Translations under genes and position numbers: made by a program
The notes under the pieces: generated by a model
The model's database searches: none
Seen by the model: only the letters and a program-made list of their open reading frames with translations
Told to the model about the DNA's origin: nothing
NCBI GenBank assembly: GCA_013388755.1
Contig: JACAEQ010000097.1
Coordinates: 1 to 64,000, forward strand
Reading direction: 5' to 3'
DNA from: Chloroflexota bacterium
GTDB lineage: Bacteria; Chloroflexota; Chloroflexia; Chloroflexales; Roseiflexaceae
Length of the DNA stretch: 64,000 bases
Shown here: piece after piece, positions 43,213-51,100 of the stretch
Numbering within the stretch: position 1 is the first letter of the stretch
Layout: each line of letters begins with the position of its first letter

Positions 43213-43334
43213 GGAGAGTGGGAGAGCGGGAGAGCGGGAGAGCGGGAGAGCGGGAGACCATGTATGAGTGATGGCTATGCTCAAGACTGCAACATCATCA
43301 AATATCTCAAGCTCTCCCCTTCTCCCCTTCTCCT
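43213..43334. repeat. Inverted 8-bp arrays around a 50-bp gene-free core
   Basis: Left: five GGGAGAGC-type units at about 43218-43258, starting 6 bp after the methyltransferase stop. Right: three units of CTCTCCCC/TTCTCCCC/TTCTCCTG at 43311-43334, the same sequence inverted. The core between them holds only a three-codon ORF (ATG 43260). The layout copies the array - gene - inverted array structure at 23527-24030, without a gene. The spacer up to 43370 holds nothing else. Confidence 0.85.
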
Positions 43335-43370
43335 GAAGCCCCATTTCGTACGTCTCGCAGATGCGTGTAT

Positions 43371-44909
43371 ATGATCTCTTCGTCTCATCCAGCTTGCCCC
43401 CATCTGCTCCGCGACGCGGGGTGGTTATTTATTGTGTTGCTGCTCGCCGGCCTCTGGAACCTTGAAGGCCCCGAGTTCTGGTGGGACGAAGGATGGACGC
43501 TCTCCGTCGCGCGAAACTTCGTCGAGCGCGGTCATTACGGCCGGTTGCTCGACGGCCAGCCCGCGCCCTACGGCCTGGAGGCTTCGCCGGTGGTGACCTT
43601 GCCGGTGGCGTTCATGTTCCAGGTGTTCGGGATCGGGTTGTGGCAGGGGCGGTTGCCTGGCGTTATTTGCGCCGCCCTGGCAGTCGCAGTGGTGTTTGTG
43701 CTCGCAGCGCAACTCCACGATCGGCGCATCGCCTGGGGGACGGTGGCAGTGTTGCTGCTTCTGCCGGCGCACCCGCAACTCAACCCGCTGCTGATCGGGC
43801 GGCAGGCGCTGGGTGAGATGCCGATGCTGCTGCTCCTGGCCGGCGGGTATCTATGCCTGGCCGGTGCGTTGCGTGGGCGGGCGCTCTGGATTTTTCCGGC
43901 GGCGCTCCTCTGGTCGCTGGCGCTGCTTGCCAAGGCGCAGACGCTGCCGTTCTGGGCGGCGTCGCTCGCCGGCGGAACCCTCATGGCGCTGGCGCTGCGC
44001 CAGTGGCGCGCCGCTGTGCTGGTCGCCGCCGGAGCCGTGCTGGCATATGGCGCGCGCCCGTGGGTGATGACCCTGGTCATGTCGCCGGTTGCAGGGCGCA
44101 CTCTGCCGGGTGTCGAAGTCAGCGGGATCTACGAGGTGACAGCGTTCGTGCCGCAATTCTCGAACCGCCTGTTCGCGCTGCAGATGCTCCTGCTCGGCGG
44201 CGTCCCGACGATCGCCGGCCTGGGGTATGGTGCCTGGCGGATCGTGCAGGATGTGCGGCGCGGCAGGCGTGATGATTTTGTTGTGCTGCGCGCTGCGCTG
44301 CTAGCGCTGGCTGGAAGCTGGCTTGCATGGTATGCGCTGTTGTCGGTCGGGGTGCCGCGCTATCTGTTTCCGGCGGTCTTTGCTGCGGGCATATTCACCA
44401 CCGTACTGCTGCACGATCTCAGCGGCGGCTTTCGCCTGGGGTATGTTGTCAGGTGTCTGGCGGCGCCGCTGCGTGAGCGCCGGTTGACGCGGCCGGGCGC
44501 GGGGGCCTGGCTCGCCACGCTGCTGGTTGCAATGGCGGTGCCGCTGACGCTGCTCTCGTATCAGCGGTATTATGCCGAGGATGATCGCGCGGCGTTGCGC
44601 GTGGCGGCGTACCTCAACGACGCTACGGCGCCGGATGCGTTGATCGAAACCTACGAGAGTGAGCTGCACTTTCTGCTTCACCGCCCCTACCATTATCCTC
44701 CCGATCAGGTGCATGTCGAACTGAATCGCCGCAGCCTGCTCGGTCGCGAGACGCTGATTGCCTATGACCCGCTGGCTGCGGACCCGGATTATCTGGTGGT
44801 CGGGCGTTTCGCCGCCGGTAATGGCCTGTATGCCGGAGCGATCGCCGCAGGCGCGTTCCGCGAGGTGCGGCGCGAGGGCCGGTACGTGGTGTTTGAGCGG
44901 GTGCAATGA
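43371..44909 (+). CDS. GT-C membrane glycosyltransferase (ArnT/PMT, GT39-like)
   Basis: 512 aa with about eleven to twelve membrane segments. The first outside loop has EFWWDEGWTLSVARN, where Asp-Glu is the usual catalytic pair of GT-C enzymes using polyprenyl-phosphate sugars. A C-terminal outside domain (about 400-512) follows. It would add a sugar on the outer face of the membrane. ATG 43371 is taken over GTG 43365; neither has a clear ribosome-binding site. Confidence 0.88.
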   Translation: MISSSHPACPHLLRDAGWLFIVLLLAGLWNLEGPEFWWDEGWTLSVARNFVERGHYGRLLDGQPAPYGLEASPVVTLPVAFMFQVFGIGLWQGRLPGVICAALAVAVVFVLAAQLHDRRIAWGTVAVLLLLPAHPQLNPLLIGRQALGEMPMLLLLAGGYLCLAGALRGRALWIFPAALLWSLALLAKAQTLPFWAASLAGGTLMALALRQWRAAVLVAAGAVLAYGARPWVMTLVMSPVAGRTLPGVEVSGIYEVTAFVPQFSNRLFALQMLLLGGVPTIAGLGYGAWRIVQDVRRGRRDDFVVLRAALLALAGSWLAWYALLSVGVPRYLFPAVFAAGIFTTVLLHDLSGGFRLGYVVRCLAAPLRERRLTRPGAGAWLATLLVAMAVPLTLLSYQRYYAEDDRAALRVAAYLNDATAPDALIETYESELHFLLHRPYHYPPDQVHVELNRRSLLGRETLIAYDPLAADPDYLVVGRFAAGNGLYAGAIAAGAFREVRREGRYVVFERVQ

Positions 44910-44943
44910 GCGCGAACGCAGGAACGATTGCGAGAGGAAAGCC

Positions 44944-45945
44944 ATGACGACTGGAACTGGAGCGCGACGCGGCGTGCCGCCGGTCGCGGTTATCGGGTGC
45001 GGCTACTGGGGCAAGAACCTGGTACGCAACTTCTACCAGCTCGGCGCGCTGGCGATGGTGTGTGATGCAACCGAAGCCGGGCGCGCCCTGGCGGCGCAGA
45101 TTGCGCCGGGCGTACCGGTCGTTGCCGACATCGAAGACGTTACCACCGGCGCCGTGGTGATTGCTACACCGGCGGTGACGCACTATGAGATCGTGCGCCA
45201 CGCCCTTGAGACCGGCCGCGACGTGTTCGTTGAGAAACCGCTGGCGTTGACCTATGCCCAGGGCGCACGGCTGGTCCAGATCGCGCATGAGCAGCGCCGC
45301 ATCCTGATGGTTGGCCATGTGCTCGAATATCACCCCGCCATTGTGCGACTGGTCGAGATGGTCCGGAACGGCGAGCTGGGTGATGTTCACTACATCTACT
45401 CCAACCGCCTCAGCCTGGGGAAGGTGCGGCGCGAGGAGAACATTCTGTGGAGCTTTGCGCCGCATGACGTCGCGGTGATCATCCGCTTGCTGGGCGCGTT
45501 GCCATTGCAGGTCGCCTCATCCGGCGGTAGTTATCTCCAGCCGAACGTTGCTGATGTGACGGTGACCAGTTTGCTGTTTGATGGCGGTGTGCGGGCGCAT
45601 ATTCACGTGTCGTGGCTGCACCCGTTCAAGGAGCAACGCCTGGTGGTTATTGGATCGCGTAAGATGGCCAGTTTCGACGATGTTGCGAAAGAACTGGTGC
45701 TGTACGACCAGCGGGTAGAAGTGCGCGAGGGAGAACCGGTGCCGATCCGTGGTGCCGGTGAACCGGTCGAGTTCGACCGCACCGAACCGCTGCGCCTGGA
45801 GTGCGAAGCGTTCCTGCGCGCCGTTGCGATGCGTGAGCCGCCGTTGACCGATGGTGAGAGCGGGTTGCGGGTGCTGCGCGTGCTCCAGGCGGCGCAACGT
45901 TCGCTGGTGACCGGTGGTGAGCCCGTGCCGCTGGTTGAACGTTGA
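44944..45945 (+). CDS. Gfo/Idh/MocA oxidoreductase, WbpB-like
   Basis: 333 aa. Rossmann start VAVIGCGYWGKNLVRNFYQL, then VFVEKPLALTYAQGARLV (the EKP motif) and RREENILWSFAPHDVAVI, which is typical of WbpB-type UDP-N-acetylglucosaminuronate 3-dehydrogenases. It would oxidise C3 before the aminotransferase and acetyltransferase encoded next. AGAGGAAA precedes ATG 44944. The last codons VER and the TGA stop come from GTTGAAC units of a heptamer array. Confidence 0.9.
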   Translation: MTTGTGARRGVPPVAVIGCGYWGKNLVRNFYQLGALAMVCDATEAGRALAAQIAPGVPVVADIEDVTTGAVVIATPAVTHYEIVRHALETGRDVFVEKPLALTYAQGARLVQIAHEQRRILMVGHVLEYHPAIVRLVEMVRNGELGDVHYIYSNRLSLGKVRREENILWSFAPHDVAVIIRLLGALPLQVASSGGSYLQPNVADVTVTSLLFDGGVRAHIHVSWLHPFKEQRLVVIGSRKMASFDDVAKELVLYDQRVEVREGEPVPIRGAGEPVEFDRTEPLRLECEAFLRAVAMREPPLTDGESGLRVLRVLQAAQRSLVTGGEPVPLVER

Positions 45946-45950
45946 ACGTG
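45933..45950 (+). repeat. Short heptamer array (GTTGAAC) at the end of the WbpB-like gene
   Basis: GTTGAACGTTGAACGTGG: two full units and part of a third. They provide the final codons and stop. A GTTCCACG string in the opposite orientation follows at 45965-45972. Confidence 0.75.
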
Positions 45951-45991
45951 GGGGACATGGGAGCGTTCCACGTGAAACAAGGAGTCGCATT

Positions 45992-46612
45992 ATGCCGGAG
46001 CGTCCTTACTTTGTCCATCCAACCGCTATTGTCGATGAGCCATGCGAGATTGGCGCTGGCACAAAGATCTGGCACTTCTGCCATATTCTGGCGGGTGCGC
46101 GTGTCGGGGCGAACTGCGTCCTGGGGCAGAATGTGCTGGTCGCCAGCCAGGTGGTTGTCGGCGACGGCTGCAAGATACAGAACAATGTATCGCTCTATAC
46201 CGGCGTCACACTGGAGGATTTCGTGTTCTGCGGGCCGTCGTGCGTCTTCACGAACGTTATCAACCCGCGCGCCGAGATCAACCGCCGTGCCGAGTATATG
46301 CCGACGCTGGTGCGCCGTGGCGCGACCATCGGCGCGAATGCGACTATCATCTGTGGCGCGACGATCGGTCGCTACGCTTTCATCGGCGCGGGGGCTGTGG
46401 TGCACGGCGATGTTCCTGACTATGCGTTGATACTTGGCGTTCCTGGCCAGCGCCGTGGCTGGATGAGCCGCCACGGGTATCGCTTGCCGGAACCTGATTC
46501 CAATGCGGTCATGCGCTGCCCGGGGAGTGGATGGCGCTATCGCCTGGCTGGCCCGGATACTGTGCGATGCATGGATTGGGATGAGGATGCGGCGTTGGAC
46601 GTGGAACGTTAG
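45992..46612 (+). CDS. Left-handed beta-helix N-acetyltransferase, WbpD-like
   Basis: 206 aa. Hexapeptide repeats from residue 6 to about 150: YFVHPTAIVDEPCEIGAG, VGANCVLGQNVLVAS, CKIQNNVSLYTGVTLEDFV, then GATIGANATIICGATIGR and GVPGQRRGWMSRHGYRL. This is the WbpD type, which acetylates the 3-amino group of a UDP-sugar acid with acetyl-CoA. AAGGAG sits 7 nt before ATG 45992. The C-terminus ends DVER from the heptamer array; the TAG stop lies in it too. Confidence 0.92.
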   Translation: MPERPYFVHPTAIVDEPCEIGAGTKIWHFCHILAGARVGANCVLGQNVLVASQVVVGDGCKIQNNVSLYTGVTLEDFVFCGPSCVFTNVINPRAEINRRAEYMPTLVRRGATIGANATIICGATIGRYAFIGAGAVVHGDVPDYALILGVPGQRRGWMSRHGYRLPEPDSNAVMRCPGSGWRYRLAGPDTVRCMDWDEDAALDVER

Positions 46613-46674
46613 GCGTGGGAACGTGGAACGTGGAACGTTAGGCGTGGGAACGTGGAACGTGGAACGTGGGAACA
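46598..46674 (+). repeat. Heptamer array left of the second four-helix-bundle gene
   Basis: About ten GTGGAAC-type units with GTTAGGC and GTGGGAAC variants. It spans the last four codons and stop of the acetyltransferase and ends about 15 bp before the four-helix-bundle gene. Confidence 0.9.
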
Positions 46675-46689
46675 TAACATGGAGGCATG

Positions 46690-47118
46690 ATGCCGAAAAT
46701 TGAGCGGTTTGAGCATCTCGAGGCATGGAGGCGTGCGCGCGAGCTTACGAACGCGGTATATGAGCTCTCTCAAAGTGGCGCGTTCGCTCGCGATTTCAGC
46801 TTGCGTGACCAGATGCGGCGCGCTGCGGTATCTATCATGTCGAATATCGCCGAAGGTTTTGAGAGCCGGACAATTGCGCTCTACATCGATTATCTCGGCA
46901 GAGCGAAGGCATCTTGTGGCGAGGTTCGTTCACAGCTCTACATTGCTGTCGATCGCCGGTATATATCGGCTGAGTCGTTTGAACAGTCGCTCAGAATGGC
47001 AGAGAGTACAGGCCAGTTGATCCATGGTCTGATCCGTTATCTTGTCAATAGCCAGGCGAAGTCTCCAGTGCATGAAGACAGGATAGAGTATGCATGCATC
47101 CCAGACGTTGAACGTTGA
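46690..47118 (+). CDS. Four-helix-bundle protein, S23/TIGR02436 type (second copy)
   Basis: 142 aa. Family core MRRAAVSIMSNIAEGFESR and YIDYLGRAKASCGEVRSQL correspond to the first copy's core, though the two proteins differ widely elsewhere. GGAGG lies just upstream; ATG 46687 is an alternative start. It interrupts the WbpB-WbpD-WbpE-like set between WbpD and WbpE, with GTGGAAC-type arrays on both sides, and its own end (DVER, TGA) is made by the right array. This location argues for insertion into a working operon. Confidence 0.9.
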   Translation: MPKIERFEHLEAWRRARELTNAVYELSQSGAFARDFSLRDQMRRAAVSIMSNIAEGFESRTIALYIDYLGRAKASCGEVRSQLYIAVDRRYISAESFEQSLRMAESTGQLIHGLIRYLVNSQAKSPVHEDRIEYACIPDVER

Positions 47119-47140
47119 ACGTAGGAACGTAGCACGTCGG
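47104..47140 (+). repeat. Heptamer array right of the second four-helix-bundle gene
   Basis: GTTGAAC units degrading into GTAGGAAC/GTAGCAC. It covers the last four codons and the stop of the four-helix-bundle gene. Confidence 0.85.
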
Positions 47141-47157
47141 ACATAGAGGAGAATAGC

Positions 47158-48402
47158 ATGATCGATCGTCACAACCCGCCGACTACCAGCGAACGTGGAA
47201 CGTGGAACCTTCAACCTTCAACGGCACCGGTCCCGTTGCTCGATCTGAAGGCCCAGTACGCCGCGATCCGTGAGGAGATTCGCGCCGCAATGGATCGGGT
47301 CGCCGACTCACAGTATTTTATTCTCGGCCCGGAGGTGGAAGCACTGGAACAGGAAGTCGCCGCGTACTCCGGTTGCGCGCACGGCATCGGTGTATCGTCG
47401 GGTACCGACGCGCTGCTGGTGGCGCTGATGGCAATCGACATTCAACCCGGCGATGAAGTGATCACCACGCCCTACAGCTTCTTCGCTACCGCTGGCTCGA
47501 TCGCACGTCTTGGCGCTGTGCCGATCTTTGTCGATATCGACCCGTTGACATTCAACATTGATCCGGCCGGGATCGAAGCGCGCATTACGGCACGCACGCG
47601 TGTGATTATGCCGGTGCACCTCTACGGTCAGATGGCCGAGATGGACGCGATCATGGATATTGCGCAGCGTCACCATCTTGTCGTGATCGAAGACGCGGCG
47701 CAGGCGATCGGGTCGGAGTACCGAGGGCGACGCGCTGGCTCGATCGGCCATATGGGGTGTTTCAGTTTCTTCCCGTCGAAGAACCTGGGAGGATTCGGCG
47801 ACGGCGGTATGGTGACCACGAATGATGCCGCGCTGGCAGAACGGGTGCGCCTGCTGCGCGGCCATGGCGCGCACCCGAAGTACTACCACAAACTGATCGG
47901 CGGCAACTTCCGCCTCGACGCATTGCAGGCGGCAGTATTGCGGGTAAAACTAAAGTACCTCGACTCGTGGACCGAAGGGCGACAGCGGAACGCGGCGATC
48001 TACCGCCAGCTCTTCGCCGATGGCGGCCTGGCGCTTGACACGCCGCAATGTCTTGGCGCCGGATGCCGGGCGCGCGCGGAAGGGGCGTGTGCGCTGAGGC
48101 TCGGGGGGGTGGTCTTGCCATACGAAGCGCCGGAGCGACGCCATATCTACAATCAGTTTGTCATCCGCAGCACCCGGCGCGACAATGTCATGGCCGCTCT
48201 CAAAGAGCGCAAGATCGGTCACGAGATCTACTACCCGGTGCCGCTGCACCTGCAGGAGTGCTTTGCCTACCTGGGGAACAAATCGGGTGACCTGCCGGCA
48301 AGCGAATGCGCCGCCGCCGAGACGCTGGCGTTGCCGATCTACCCGGAGTTGACCGAGGAAATGCTGGCAGCGGTGGTGGACGCGGTGGCGGCGGGAGCAT
48401 AG
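47158..48402 (+). CDS. DegT/DnrJ/EryC1 aminotransferase, WbpE-like
   Basis: 414 aa. PLP-dependent sugar aminotransferase: [30 protein letters not shown] and the Schiff-base Lys in [16 protein letters not shown]. With the WbpB- and WbpD-like genes it would form a UDP-3-amino sugar acid. Two oddities: residues 12-22 ([11 protein letters not shown]) come from a heptamer array at 47189-47224, and a Cys/Gly/Arg-rich stretch ([20 protein letters not shown], about 295-315) is inserted before the usual [19 protein letters not shown] lies before ATG 47158. Confidence 0.93.
   Translation: MIDRHNPPTTSERGTWNLQPSTAPVPLLDLKAQYAAIREEIRAAMDRVADSQYFILGPEVEALEQEVAAYSGCAHGIGVSSGTDALLVALMAIDIQPGDEVITTPYSFFATAGSIARLGAVPIFVDIDPLTFNIDPAGIEARITARTRVIMPVHLYGQMAEMDAIMDIAQRHHLVVIEDAAQAIGSEYRGRRAGSIGHMGCFSFFPSKNLGGFGDGGMVTTNDAALAERVRLLRGHGAHPKYYHKLIGGNFRLDALQAAVLRVKLKYLDSWTEGRQRNAAIYRQLFADGGLALDTPQCLGAGCRARAEGACALRLGGVVLPYEAPERRHIYNQFVIRSTRRDNVMAALKERKIGHEIYYPVPLHLQECFAYLGNKSGDLPASECAAAETLALPIYPELTEEMLAAVVDAVAAGA
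47189..47224. repeat. Heptamer array with inverted halves inside the aminotransferase N-terminus
   Basis: Two GTGGAAC units (47195-47208) meet two CTTCAAC units (47209-47222), that is, inverted GTTGAAG. With the left array at 46598 this could be the outer inverted end of the four-helix-bundle element. Confidence 0.8.
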
Positions 48403-48602
48403 CGTGGGATGGCGGTGCGGCAATGAACTGCCAGAACACCAGCGGTGATCGTTCGAGACACATGTTATACCCCGTTGCATTCAGACAGACACCGATCAGG
48501 AGCGACGGCATGCACCCTTCGCTACACCGCTGCACAGCTCCTCAGGGTGCTGTCCGCCTGTACGACCGACTGCTACCTGGTTCAGCGGGTGCGCTGCGTA
48601 CG

Positions 48603-48705
48603 TGTTCACATTTCTCCTGGGAGCGAGAGTAGCCTGCCCTTGTATCCCGCAACGAGGGCAGGACGCCCTCGCTTCCAGGGTGGCGTTCTATCCCAAATGT
48701 GAACA
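48603..48705. repeat. Palindromic 103-bp element with 11-bp terminal inverted repeats
   Basis: TGTTCACATTT (48603-48613) and AAATGTGAACA (48695-48705) are perfect inverted ends; GAGGGC/GCCCTC forms an inner hairpin at about 48654-48670. No protein is encoded in it. It lies in the 515-bp spacer 48403-48917, which otherwise holds only the hairpin at 48769-48806 and a possible promoter. A MITE-like element is likely. Confidence 0.65.
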
Positions 48706-48768
48706 GCTACTGCGCTGCGCGATCCCGCCGCTGCTCATACCAGGCTGCCGGCATGGATCGCAGCGTGA

Positions 48769-48806
48769 GGGTACAGAACATGGACATTCCTGTCCATACT
48801 GTACCC
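48769..48806 (+). terminator. Large hairpin, possible terminator
   Basis: GGGTACAG (48769-48776) pairs with CTGTACCC (48799-48806), and inside it ATGGACA with TGTCCAT around a TTCC loop; TTGTTGC follows. The double stem with a weak T-run could end the wbp-like transcript. Confidence 0.55.
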
Positions 48807-48877
48807 TTGTTGCATTTCATGCCGGTTTTGTATGCTGATTGATGCCATTTGGCGATCTGAAACGCTGCCGGGCAGGG

Positions 48878-48883
48878 TATACT
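48878..48883 (+). promoter_or_regulatory. Possible -10 box before the methyltransferase - flippase set
   Basis: TATACT (48878-48883) lies 35 bp before the start at 48918. No good -35 is seen at the proper distance, so this is weak. Confidence 0.35.
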
Positions 48884-48917
48884 GACGTATGCATGTCCGT
48901 CAGGTCGTGAGGTGGAA

Positions 48918-49712
48918 ATGCAACGCGAGAAGCCTGTTCGTTCGATCGATGTGCGCGACGTCTACCATCAGGAGTACTTCCTGCGGCGTGTCGACGGTCA
49001 TGATCGGTTTGATGCCTTTGACGGCACGCCTGCGACGTTGTTTGCGCGAGCGCGGCGCAACTTTGAGCTACTTGATATTCAGGCTGGCGAACGCTTCCTC
49101 GACCTCGGCTGCGGTCGTGGCGAGGTTGCGATTACAGCAGGGGTGGCCGGCGCCACCGCGATTGGCTGTGATTTCTCAGTTGATGCTGTCGTGCTGGCGC
49201 AGCTCAAGGCGCGCTCGATAGAGGAAACCCTGGGGCGAGGCATTAACGTGACCTTTCTTTGTGCCGTTGCGACAGATGGCCCGTTTCGGCCGAATACATT
49301 CGACAAGGTTCTGATGTCTGAGTTTGTTGAGCATGTTGCGCCACAGGAGATAACGGCGATCCTTCGCAATGTGTGGCAGTGGTTGAGACCTGGCGGTCGC
49401 GTGTTAATCTACACCTACCCCAATCGCTGGGCCAGGCGCACGTACCCGCTGATGCGCATGTATGTACGCGTGAAGCAGGGGGTTGATATTGGCGAACGCC
49501 CGGATGACACGCTTCATCCTGATTATCACAAGCTGCACCTGAATGAGCAGAGCTATGTCTCGATCCATCTTGCCCTTCGGCGCGCCGGTTTTCGCCATGT
49601 GCGGGTGTGGTTCGATGGCCATGAACCAGCAGGACGATCTGGTGCGCTCAAGCGCACCCTTCCGTACCAACTGCTTTTTGGTGCGAATCTGGCGGCAGAA
49701 GCCGTAAAGTGA
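48918..49712 (+). CDS. Class I SAM-dependent methyltransferase
   Basis: 264 aa. Motif I ERFLDLGCGRGEVAITAG (about 58-75), ATAIGCDFSVDAV, and FDKVLMSEFVEHVAPQE with RNVWQWLRPGGRVLIYTYPN are all standard. A C-terminal domain of about 80 residues may hold the acceptor. The acceptor is unknown, probably a glycan end. GAGGTGG is 5 nt before ATG 48918; GTG 48912 is the alternative. It touches the flippase gene. Confidence 0.88.
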   Translation: MQREKPVRSIDVRDVYHQEYFLRRVDGHDRFDAFDGTPATLFARARRNFELLDIQAGERFLDLGCGRGEVAITAGVAGATAIGCDFSVDAVVLAQLKARSIEETLGRGINVTFLCAVATDGPFRPNTFDKVLMSEFVEHVAPQEITAILRNVWQWLRPGGRVLIYTYPNRWARRTYPLMRMYVRVKQGVDIGERPDDTLHPDYHKLHLNEQSYVSIHLALRRAGFRHVRVWFDGHEPAGRSGALKRTLPYQLLFGANLAAEAVK

Positions 49713-51100
49713 GGAACCTGGTGGGGCGAATGCGAGTTGTCTCGACAACAAGCACGGCGCATCCGGCACCATCGCTTCTGCATAGCGGGATTCACTCTTT
49801 TGCTACGAGTGTTCTTTCGGTTGTGCTGGGGATGGTGAGCAGTGTGGTCATCGCTCGCAGCCTTGGCCCGGCAGCGAAAGGCGGCGCTGATCTGATTGTT
49901 GCGACAGCCGGCCTGCTGGCAATGGTGCTCGGCCTGTCGCTTCAATCGGGTGTGGTGTATGTTGTGGCTCGAGGGCGCGCAATCATTAGCGGGTTGCTCT
50001 TGCGATTGGCACTCGTTGCCCTGATGCAGACGATGCTGGCGGCAGGTTTGCTGGTTGCGCTCGTGCGGATAGATCTGTCGTCTGCGCTGCTGCCGCCAGC
50101 AAGCGAGCAATGGGCGGTGGCGGCTGTGGCGCTCTTTGTGCTGGGAAACCTTCTGGCAGGTCATGTTCGCGGCATCTTGCTCGGTCTGCAGCACATTCCA
50201 CGCGTCAATATGATAGGTCTGTATGGTCAGGCGCTTGTTCTGGCGATGATCCTGATCGCAGCAGTATTGGCGCTGGTTCGTGGCCAGCGAATGACCACGA
50301 GCGAGCTTGTGTGGATACAGGTCGGCGGCGCTCTGGCACTCGTCCTGCTCCTGCTGCGGGCGCTACGACCGTCGCTGACCGGTTCCATCCAGCAAGAAAG
50401 CGGTTTTCGGGAGGTGCTTGCCTACTCGCTGCCGTCCTACCTGGCGAATGTGGTGCAATTCCTGAATTATCGTCTTGATATCTTCTTCGTCAGCTTCTTC
50501 GTCGGGATCGCGGGGGTAGGTCTGTACACGCTTGCGGTCGGTATTGCTCAATTGCTCTGGCTCGTCTCTGGCGCTGCATCACAGGTGCTGCTCCCGAATG
50601 TTGCGGCATCGACGGATCGTGGCGCGGCTCAACAGCGAACTGCGCGTATCTCGCGGCTTTCCTTATGGTTAAGTATGGTGCTGGCGATCGGAGTGCTGCT
50701 GGTAGGCGATGCGCTGTTGCCACTGGTGTTTGGCGCAGCGTTCCGTGAGAGTGTGCAGGCGCTTTTGTGGCTCTTGCCGGGTGTTGTCGTCTTTAGCGTC
50801 GCGAATGTCATCGGTTCGTATCTCGCCGGTATCGGTAAACCACACCTCAATCTGGCAGTGGCGCTGGTTGGTCTCGTTGCGACAATCGCTCTCGATTTCG
50901 CGCTCATCCCGTGGTGGGGTATTGTGGGGGCTGCAGTTGCAAGCAGCGTCTCGTACCTCGTCACGACAGCAGCGATCGTCGCACTTTTTGTGCGTGAGAC
51001 ACGTCTACCGGCAGTAAGCACTCTGTTGCTTACCGGTGATGATCTGACGCTGATCGTTGCTACAATGCGCCGGATGGTACGGGTGCCGCGTGCGACGTAA
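49709..51100 (+). CDS. Polysaccharide flippase (Wzx/MATE-like)
   Basis: 463 aa with about 12-14 membrane segments. SGIHSFATSVLSVVLGMVSS and VVIARSLGPAAKGGADLIVA are the usual first helix and loop of Wzx-type lipid-linked oligosaccharide flippases; LNYRLDIFFVSFFVG in the middle is another family mark. It would move the undecaprenyl-linked repeat unit across the membrane. The GTG start at 49709 overlaps the methyltransferase stop; ATG 49730 is possible and would shorten it by seven residues. Confidence 0.9.
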   Translation: MRNLVGRMRVVSTTSTAHPAPSLLHSGIHSFATSVLSVVLGMVSSVVIARSLGPAAKGGADLIVATAGLLAMVLGLSLQSGVVYVVARGRAIISGLLLRLALVALMQTMLAAGLLVALVRIDLSSALLPPASEQWAVAAVALFVLGNLLAGHVRGILLGLQHIPRVNMIGLYGQALVLAMILIAAVLALVRGQRMTTSELVWIQVGGALALVLLLLRALRPSLTGSIQQESGFREVLAYSLPSYLANVVQFLNYRLDIFFVSFFVGIAGVGLYTLAVGIAQLLWLVSGAASQVLLPNVAASTDRGAAQQRTARISRLSLWLSMVLAIGVLLVGDALLPLVFGAAFRESVQALLWLLPGVVVFSVANVIGSYLAGIGKPHLNLAVALVGLVATIALDFALIPWWGIVGAAVASSVSYLVTTAAIVALFVRETRLPAVSTLLLTGDDLTLIVATMRRMVRVPRAT

